Source of the DNA: Alphaproteobacteria bacterium
GTDB taxonomy: Bacteria > Pseudomonadota > Alphaproteobacteria > Micropepsales > Micropepsaceae
DNA length: 64,000 bases
Assembly (NCBI GenBank): GCA_013389115.1
Contig: JACADY010000065.1
Location: forward strand, 1-64,000
Direction: 5' to 3'
Part shown: positions 58,488 through 64,000 of the stretch, piece by piece
Position numbering within the stretch: the stretch's first letter is position 1
Layout of the letters: each line of letters opens with the position of its first letter
The notes under the pieces: generated by a model
Told to the model about the DNA's origin: nothing
Seen by the model: only the letters and a program-made list of their open reading frames with translations
Databases searched by the model: none
Program-made: the position numbers and the translations under genes

Positions 58488-60050
58488 TCACGCGCCCCTT
58501 GAGAATTGCTGGCGCAACTCACCGATCGTCGTCGCCTTCAGCAGCAACGCAAGCAGGGCATAGGCAATGAGGCCGCCCGCGCAGAGGCAAGCGAGCACCA
58601 ACGCCTGGGTCAATGCGCCGGCGTCCAACTGAGACGCGAAGGCCAGCGTTCCGCCGACCAGGATCAGGCCCATGCCCAGGCTTGCCAGCACGATGCGCGG
58701 CAGCCGATCCCGCACGCGGTCATCCAGGCGGAACTGACCGCGGCTTGCCAGCGTACGCCAAAGCAAGGCCACATTTGCCCAGGCCGCGACCGCGGTGCCG
58801 ATCGCGATGCCGATCACGCCGAGAAGGAAGAAGAGGCCAACCGAGAGCGCGACGTCGAGGAGGAGCGTCAGCACGGCAAAGCGCATCGGCGTTGCCGTAT
58901 CCTCGCGCGCGAAAAATCCAGGGGTGAGCACCTTGTTGAGGATGAAGGCGGGGAGCCCGGCGCCAAAGGCGATGAGTACCGTGCCAACCGCGACGCTGTC
59001 CGCGCGGGTGAAGGCGCCGCGCTCAAACAGGGCGACCGCGATGGGCACCGAGATCGTCATCAGCGCGACCGAAGCGGGCAGCGTCAGGAGCATCGAGACC
59101 TCGAGCCCGCGATTTTGCCAATGCAGGGCAAGGTCATCGCGTCCGGCGCGCAAATGCCGCGCGAGCATGGGCAAGAGCACGATACCCATCGCCACGCCCA
59201 CAATGCCGAGCGGAAACTGGTAGATGCGATCGGCGTAGTAAAGGATCGCCGGCGCGCCGTCCTGAAGCGAGGCGACGATGGTGGCGATGAAGATCGAGAT
59301 CTGGCTGACGCCGCCCGAAACGATGCCGGGAACCGCAAGCCTGAACAGGCGGCTCACATCGGGCCCAAATTCCGGCAGACGCAGGCGCAGGCTCCAGCCA
59401 TGGCGCTCGGCCGCAAAGGCCAGCACCACAAATTGCAGGATGCCTGAGCCCGCGCAGCCAATGGCGAGGGCATAGCCCCATTGCGAGGCGCCCAGTGCCG
59501 GCCTCCAGATGAGATGCGCGATGCCCAGCGCCGCCAGCAATCCCACATTCAGCAGCGCTTGCACGCCCGCCGCCCAGCCGAAACGGCCATGGCTGTTGAG
59601 AATGCCGCCATAGAGCGCGCAAAGCGACATGAACAGCAGATAGGGAAAGGCGATCTGGGTGAAGTCGGCGGCCAGGCTAAGCTTTGCCGGATCATCGATG
59701 AAGCCCGGCGCATAGACGATCATGATCCAGGGCATCGCGCCGATGGCGATCGCGCTGAAGGCGAGCAGGATCGCGAGCAACACGGAGAGAATATGCTCGG
59801 CGAACAACGTCGCGGAGGCATCGCCCTCGCCCTCCAGCCTTCGCGCATAAAGCGGCACGAAGGCCGAATTGAACGCACCCTCGGCAAAGAGCCGGCGGAA
59901 GAGATTGGGGAAGCGGAAGGCGACGGCCCATGCATCAGCCACAGGCCCGGTGCCGATGACGGAGGCAATGACGATGTCGCGGGCAAATCCCAGAATGCGG
60001 CTGGCGAAGGTGAGCGAGCCGACAGTTGCGACACTCTTGATCAGGCTCAT
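58488..60050 (-). CDS. murJ: Lipid II flippase MurJ
   Basis: 520 residues. MurJ moves the peptidoglycan precursor lipid II across the inner membrane. The MOP-superfamily fold has about 14 helices, and the N-terminal signature SVATVGSLTFASRILGFARDIVIASVIGTGPVADAWAVAFRFPNLFRRLFAEGAFNSAFVPLY contains the conserved Arg residues of the central cavity. It overlaps the glnD stop by 4 bases (ATGA), the usual glnD-murJ order in Alphaproteobacteria. Confidence 0.96.
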   Translation of the reverse strand: MSLIKSVATVGSLTFASRILGFARDIVIASVIGTGPVADAWAVAFRFPNLFRRLFAEGAFNSAFVPLYARRLEGEGDASATLFAEHILSVLLAILLAFSAIAIGAMPWIMIVYAPGFIDDPAKLSLAADFTQIAFPYLLFMSLCALYGGILNSHGRFGWAAGVQALLNVGLLAALGIAHLIWRPALGASQWGYALAIGCAGSGILQFVVLAFAAERHGWSLRLRLPEFGPDVSRLFRLAVPGIVSGGVSQISIFIATIVASLQDGAPAILYYADRIYQFPLGIVGVAMGIVLLPMLARHLRAGRDDLALHWQNRGLEVSMLLTLPASVALMTISVPIAVALFERGAFTRADSVAVGTVLIAFGAGLPAFILNKVLTPGFFAREDTATPMRFAVLTLLLDVALSVGLFFLLGVIGIAIGTAVAAWANVALLWRTLASRGQFRLDDRVRDRLPRIVLASLGMGLILVGGTLAFASQLDAGALTQALVLACLCAGGLIAYALLALLLKATTIGELRQQFSRGA

Positions 60051-62830
60051 ACGCCGCCGCCGGTCTTTCTTTTGCGCACGGCCTTGATGCCGCCATCGCC
60101 AAGGGCTTCTAGCAGATTCGCCTCGATCTGCTCCAGGCGCTTTTGCTCAGTCACTTTGTGGCCATAGACATTCTTCACATAAAAGACGTCAATCGCCCGC
60201 TCGCCATAGGTTGCGATCTGCGCTGAGTGGATCGACAGGCCGGAGACGAAAAGCGCGCGCGTCAAATCATGCAGGAGGCCCGGACGGTCGCGGCCATTGA
60301 CCTCGATCACAGTGCAAATGTTCGAGGCGTCGTTGTCTATGATGACGCGCGGCTCGACCTTGAAGGCGGCCTCGCGGCTGCGCACGCGGCGGGCATCCAT
60401 GATCTCGCGCGGGAGGATCTCGCCCGCCAGGGTGGCGCGGATCGCCTCCTCCAGGCGCTTCATGCGATCCTCGCCCGTAAAGGGACCGGACTCCGCATCC
60501 TGAATCCAGAACGTGTCGAGGGCCATGCCGTCGGTCGTTGTGAACACACGCGCATCGGCGATCGACGCGCCAGCAACCGCGATGCCGCCCGCCAGGCGCG
60601 AGAAGAGGCCCGGGTGGTCGGGGGTGAAAATCGTCACCTTGGTGATCGCCCGGAACGTATCGCTCTCATGGGCGAGGGCGAGGGCGCTTTTCGTTTCGGC
60701 CGCTTTGCGCATCAGGCGCGCATGGGCCTCATGCTCGGGCGTCTCAAAGGTCAGCCAGTAGGCATCGAAATGACGCGACAGGCTCGCCTCACGCTCTTCC
60801 TCACTCCAATCGGTGAGGCGCGCCGCGAGCGCCTTTTTCGCCGCCGCGACCCGCTCGGCGCGGGAGGTTTCGGCGTGGCCGCCCAGCATCGCCTGCTCGG
60901 CCGCCGCATAGAGCGAGCGCAGGAGCTGGCCCTTCCAGCCGTTGAAGACGCCAGGGCCGACCGCGCGGATATCGGCGACCGTGAGCACCAGCAGCAGCTT
61001 CAGCCGCTCTGGCGACTGCACAATCTCGACGAAATCCTTCACCGTCTTGGGATCCGAGAGGTCGCGGCGCTGCGCGACATCGCTCATCAAGAGGTGATGG
61101 CGCACAAGCCATGCGACGGTTTCGGTATCCGCCGCCGAGAGACCGAGGCGCGGCCCTAAGGTCATCGCGATCCTTTCGCCTTCCTCGGAGTGATCCTCGT
61201 CCCGCCCCTTCGCCATGTCGTGCAGGAAAACGGCGAGGTAGAGCACGGCGCGCGAATGGATCTTGTGGATGATGGAATCGGCGAGCGGGTGCTGATCCTT
61301 CGCTTCGCCGCGCTCGATGCGCGCAAGGTTTCCAACCGCGCGGATCAAATGCTCATCCACCGTGAAATGGTGGTACATGTTGAATTGCATCATGGCGACG
61401 ATGCGGCCGAAATCAGGAATGAAGCGGCCGAGCACGCCCGCCTCGTTCATCCAGCGCAGGATCGTCTCCGGGTCACGGCGCGAAGTTAAAACCTGAAGAA
61501 AGATGCGGTTCGCCTGCTCATCCGCGCGCAAGGCGTCATCGATGAGATGAAGCGCGCGCGTAACCGCCTTCAGCGCATTGGGGTGAATATGGGCGCCGCG
61601 CTCATCGGCCAGCGCGAAAAGCCGCAGGAGATTGACAGGGTCCTTGGCGAAGACGCCCGGCTCCTCGATGTCGATGCGTCCGCCCTCGGCCATGAAGCCC
61701 GGCGCGATGCGCACCGGCCGGCGAAAGCCGAAATAGCGCCCCAGCGAGGGCGTGCCCTTGCGATGCTGATCCTCTAGGGCGGCGCAGAAGATGCGGGTCA
61801 GATCGCCCACTTCCTTCGCGACAAGGAAGTAGTCCTTCATGAAGCGCTCGATCGAGCGATTGCCCGGCTCATCGCCATAGTTGAGCGCGCGCGCCATGTC
61901 GCGCTGAACATCGAAGGTGATGCGCTCCTCGGCCCGGCCGGTGAGGAAATGCAAGTGGCAGCGCACGAGCCAGAGAAAGGCGTCGGCGTTCTGGAAGGTG
62001 CGGAATTCCTCGCGCGTCAGAAGTCCATGATCGACAAGGTCGGAGGGATCATCGACGCGGAAAAGATACTTGCCGAGCCAGAACAGCGTGTTGAGGTCGC
62101 GCAGGCCCCCCTTGCCGTCCTTCACGTTGGGTTCCACAAGATAGCGGCTCTCGCCCGAGACACGGTGCCGCTCGAGGCGCTCGGCAAGCTTGGCTTCGAC
62201 GAAGTCGGCGCCCGAGCCCGTCGCCACTTCCTTCCAGAAACGGGCGCGCAACTGTTCAAAGAGGCCCTTGTCGCCCCAGAGATAGCGCGCCTCGAGCACG
62301 CTCGTCCTGATCGTCATGTCGGATTTGGCGAGGCGCACGCATTCGTTCAGCGACCGTGTCGCATGGCCGACCTTCAGCCCCAGATCCCAGAGCATGTAGA
62401 GCATGTACTCCGCCACGCTCTCGCCCCAGGGGGTCTGCTTATAGGGAAAGAGGAAGAGAAGATCGATGTCGGAGCCCGGCGCGAGCAGTCCCCGCCCATA
62501 GCCACCGACGGCGATGACGGAGAGACGCTCCGAGTCCGAGGGGTTCTGTGCGTAGTAGACGTGCTTGACCGTATAGTCGTAGAGCGCCTGGATGATCACG
62601 TCCTGCAGGAGGCTGATCGCGCGGGCGGTCGCGATGCCGGTTGCGCCCGCCTGCAAGTGCTGACGCGCGCGGTCGCGTCCCTGGTGAAGGGCGTATTTAA
62701 AAAGCCGCAGCACTTCGGGCCGCGCCAGCAGGGCATTGCCGTCATGGGCGCGCGCGACGGCGGTCAGATCGCGCCGCAGTGCGATGCCGTCGATCAGGTC
62801 TGATTTGATACTCACGCTCTCGACGTTCAC
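60047..62830 (-). CDS. glnD: PII uridylyltransferase / uridylyl-removing enzyme GlnD
   Basis: 927 residues, the normal length. GlnD uridylylates and deuridylylates PII proteins in response to glutamine. The nucleotidyltransferase motif is VGGYGRGLLAPGSDIDLLFLF. The HD phosphohydrolase domain carries HDMAKGRDEDHSEEG. Two ACT domains close the protein (TIFTPDHPGLFSRLAGGIAVAGASI and EVNGRDRPGLLHDLTRALFVSGLSIHSAQIATYGERAIDVFYV). It lies between mutS and murJ. Confidence 0.96.
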   Translation of the reverse strand: MNVESVSIKSDLIDGIALRRDLTAVARAHDGNALLARPEVLRLFKYALHQGRDRARQHLQAGATGIATARAISLLQDVIIQALYDYTVKHVYYAQNPSDSERLSVIAVGGYGRGLLAPGSDIDLLFLFPYKQTPWGESVAEYMLYMLWDLGLKVGHATRSLNECVRLAKSDMTIRTSVLEARYLWGDKGLFEQLRARFWKEVATGSGADFVEAKLAERLERHRVSGESRYLVEPNVKDGKGGLRDLNTLFWLGKYLFRVDDPSDLVDHGLLTREEFRTFQNADAFLWLVRCHLHFLTGRAEERITFDVQRDMARALNYGDEPGNRSIERFMKDYFLVAKEVGDLTRIFCAALEDQHRKGTPSLGRYFGFRRPVRIAPGFMAEGGRIDIEEPGVFAKDPVNLLRLFALADERGAHIHPNALKAVTRALHLIDDALRADEQANRIFLQVLTSRRDPETILRWMNEAGVLGRFIPDFGRIVAMMQFNMYHHFTVDEHLIRAVGNLARIERGEAKDQHPLADSIIHKIHSRAVLYLAVFLHDMAKGRDEDHSEEGERIAMTLGPRLGLSAADTETVAWLVRHHLLMSDVAQRRDLSDPKTVKDFVEIVQSPERLKLLLVLTVADIRAVGPGVFNGWKGQLLRSLYAAAEQAMLGGHAETSRAERVAAAKKALAARLTDWSEEEREASLSRHFDAYWLTFETPEHEAHARLMRKAAETKSALALAHESDTFRAITKVTIFTPDHPGLFSRLAGGIAVAGASIADARVFTTTDGMALDTFWIQDAESGPFTGEDRMKRLEEAIRATLAGEILPREIMDARRVRSREAAFKVEPRVIIDNDASNICTVIEVNGRDRPGLLHDLTRALFVSGLSIHSAQIATYGERAIDVFYVKNVYGHKVTEQKRLEQIEANLLEALGDGGIKAVRKRKTGGGV

Positions 62831-62906
62831 GGGAAACCAGCGATCAATGGCACAGCGTGCGCCAAGGGTTACATATTCATCCTAACACGATGTCGCCAGA
62901 TAGGCG

Positions 62907-64000
62907 TTAATCCCCTGCCCGTGCCAGCGCGACGAGGCGGTAGATCTGCTCCAAGGCCGCCTTAGGCGTCAATTCATCAGGATTGATGCCGCGCAAGGCC
63001 GTCTCAACCGCGCTTTGGACGGGTGGGGGCGCAGACGACAACGCTTCAAAAAGCGGCAGGCCGTCGAGGATGGCGGTCACCTTGCGCTCGCCCTCGCCCC
63101 GCTCTAGCGCCCGCAGGATCTCGCGGGCCCTTGCGATCACGGCCGGCGGCAGGCCCGCAAGCTTTGCCACCTGAATGCCATAGGAGCGGTCGGCGGCGCC
63201 CTTCACCACCTCATGCAGGAATACGACATCACCCTGATACTCCTTCACGCGCATCGTCACATTGGCAAGGCCCGGCAGCTTGCCGGCGAGCGCGGTCAGC
63301 TCGTGATAGTGCGTGGCAAAGAGCGCGCGGCAGGCATTCACATCGTGCAGATGCTCCAGCGTGCCCCACGCAATCGAAAGGCCGTCATAGGTGGCGGTGC
63401 CACGCCCGATCTCATCGAGGATGACAAGCGCCTGCCTTCCCGCCTGATTGAGGATCGCCGCCGTCTCCACCATTTCCACCATGAAGGTCGAGCGGCCGCG
63501 GGCCAGGTCATCGGCGGCACCCACACGGCTGAACAGGCGATCCACGATGCCGATACGCGCCTTCTCCGCTGGCACGAAGGATCCCATCTGGGCCAGGATG
63601 GCGATGAGCGCGTTCTGGCGCAGAAAGGTGGACTTGCCCGCCATGTTGGGACCCGTCACGAGCCAGAGGCGCCCCTCGCCTTCTCCTGAGAGATCGCAAT
63701 CATTGGGCACGAAAGGCGGGCCCATCTCTGCCTTCAACGCCGCCTCGACCACCGGATGACGGCCGGCCAGGATATGAAACGCCGCGCTGTCGTCCACCTG
63801 GGGCCGCGCCCAGCGGCGGCGGCTTGCCAATTCGGCAAGCGCGGCAGCGACATCAATGGCGGCGAGCGCCTCTGCGATATCGCGCAGCGCGGGCGCATTG
63901 GCCGCCGCCGCCTCGCTCAAGGCTTCGAAATGAAGGCGCTCCAGCCTCAAGGCCTCGTCCGCCGCGTCGGTGATGCGCCGCGCAAGGTCGGCAAGCTCGG
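62907..64000 (-). CDS. mutS: DNA mismatch repair protein MutS, C-terminal part (runs off the window)
   Basis: The final about 364 codons of MutS are present and the frame stays open to base 64000, so the gene continues beyond the window. MutS recognises mismatches and signals repair. The ATPase shows Walker [16 protein letters not shown], the [12 protein letters not shown] Walker B/D-loop region and [10 protein letters not shown]. The C-terminal helix-turn-helix and tail are ordinary. The order mutS-glnD-murJ is as in other Alphaproteobacteria. Its N-terminal domains cannot be judged. Confidence 0.96.
   Translation of the reverse strand, partial: ELADLARRITDAADEALRLERLHFEALSEAAAANAPALRDIAEALAAIDVAAALAELASRRRWARPQVDDSAAFHILAGRHPVVEAALKAEMGPPFVPNDCDLSGEGEGRLWLVTGPNMAGKSTFLRQNALIAILAQMGSFVPAEKARIGIVDRLFSRVGAADDLARGRSTFMVEMVETAAILNQAGRQALVILDEIGRGTATYDGLSIAWGTLEHLHDVNACRALFATHYHELTALAGKLPGLANVTMRVKEYQGDVVFLHEVVKGAADRSYGIQVAKLAGLPPAVIARAREILRALERGEGERKVTAILDGLPLFEALSSAPPPVQSAVETALRGINPDELTPKAALEQIYRLVALARAGD

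Overview
The window is about 64 kb of GC-rich chromosomal DNA from an alphaproteobacterium, most likely from or near the Rhizobiales (Hyphomicrobiales). The evidence is gene order and content. A long housekeeping block runs mutS-glnD-murJ-trpS ... nfuA ... fur-plsC-miaB-phoH-ybeY-corC-lnt-xre-metK-trmB-rimP-nusA-ylxR-infB-rbfA-truB-rpsO-pnp. An Irr-type Fur regulator sits divergent to fabA-fabB-fabI, and ubiE-ubiB-coaBC-dut forms a further cluster. The species cannot be named from sequence alone. Coding density is high and no prophage, CRISPR array, rRNA or tRNA gene was seen.

Layout. 1-100: one end of an IS481-type insertion sequence, cut by the window edge. 137-7220 (+): ubiquinone biosynthesis (ubiE, ubiB), a periplasmic EF-hand protein, coaBC and dut, an Rrf2 regulator with cysK, and a MoeB/ThiF enzyme. 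7289-21886: a mixed accessory stretch with an ABC exporter, a P-type cation ATPase, a hydroxyacid dehydrogenase, SH3 and DUF4424 envelope proteins, a NatAB-like ABC pair, a lipoprotein, a CgeB-like glycosyltransferase, a GST, a nitronate monooxygenase and an unknown membrane protein. 21906-24587 (-): thrS-infC. 24740-27262 (-): rubrerythrin, Fe-S oxidoreductase and DUF3501. 27408-31492: irr, divergent from fabA-fabB-fabI and a DUF4893 protein. 31612-54044 (-): an almost unbroken translation, RNA and envelope block from nfuA down to pnp and ogt. 54359-64000: a class III adenylate cyclase (+), then uspA, a DUF2333 protein, trpS, murJ, glnD and partial mutS (-).

How the genes fit together. The 32-51 kb block couples transcription and translation factors (NusA, IF-2, RbfA, RimP, S15), tRNA and ribosome maturation (TruB, TrmB, MiaB, YbeY), RNA decay (PNPase), S-adenosylmethionine supply (MetK) and lipoprotein maturation (Lnt). 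Irr, Fur, the rubrerythrin module and NfuA form an iron and oxidative-stress theme. The palindromes upstream of rubrerythrin and irr are candidate operators for it.

Main observations. (1) The essential fused gene coaBC carries an in-frame TAG although both flanks are intact and in frame. (2) infC appears to start at a non-canonical ATC. (3) Three dispersed copies of a structured palindromic repeat have stems that pair despite sequence differences, and at two copies the repeat ends supply stop codons of flanking genes. (4) TsaB and RimI are fused into one protein. (5) The pnp leader holds a long hairpin plus one repeat copy. I found no convincing wholly new multi-gene system. The best candidates for follow-up are the repeat family and the coaBC lesion.
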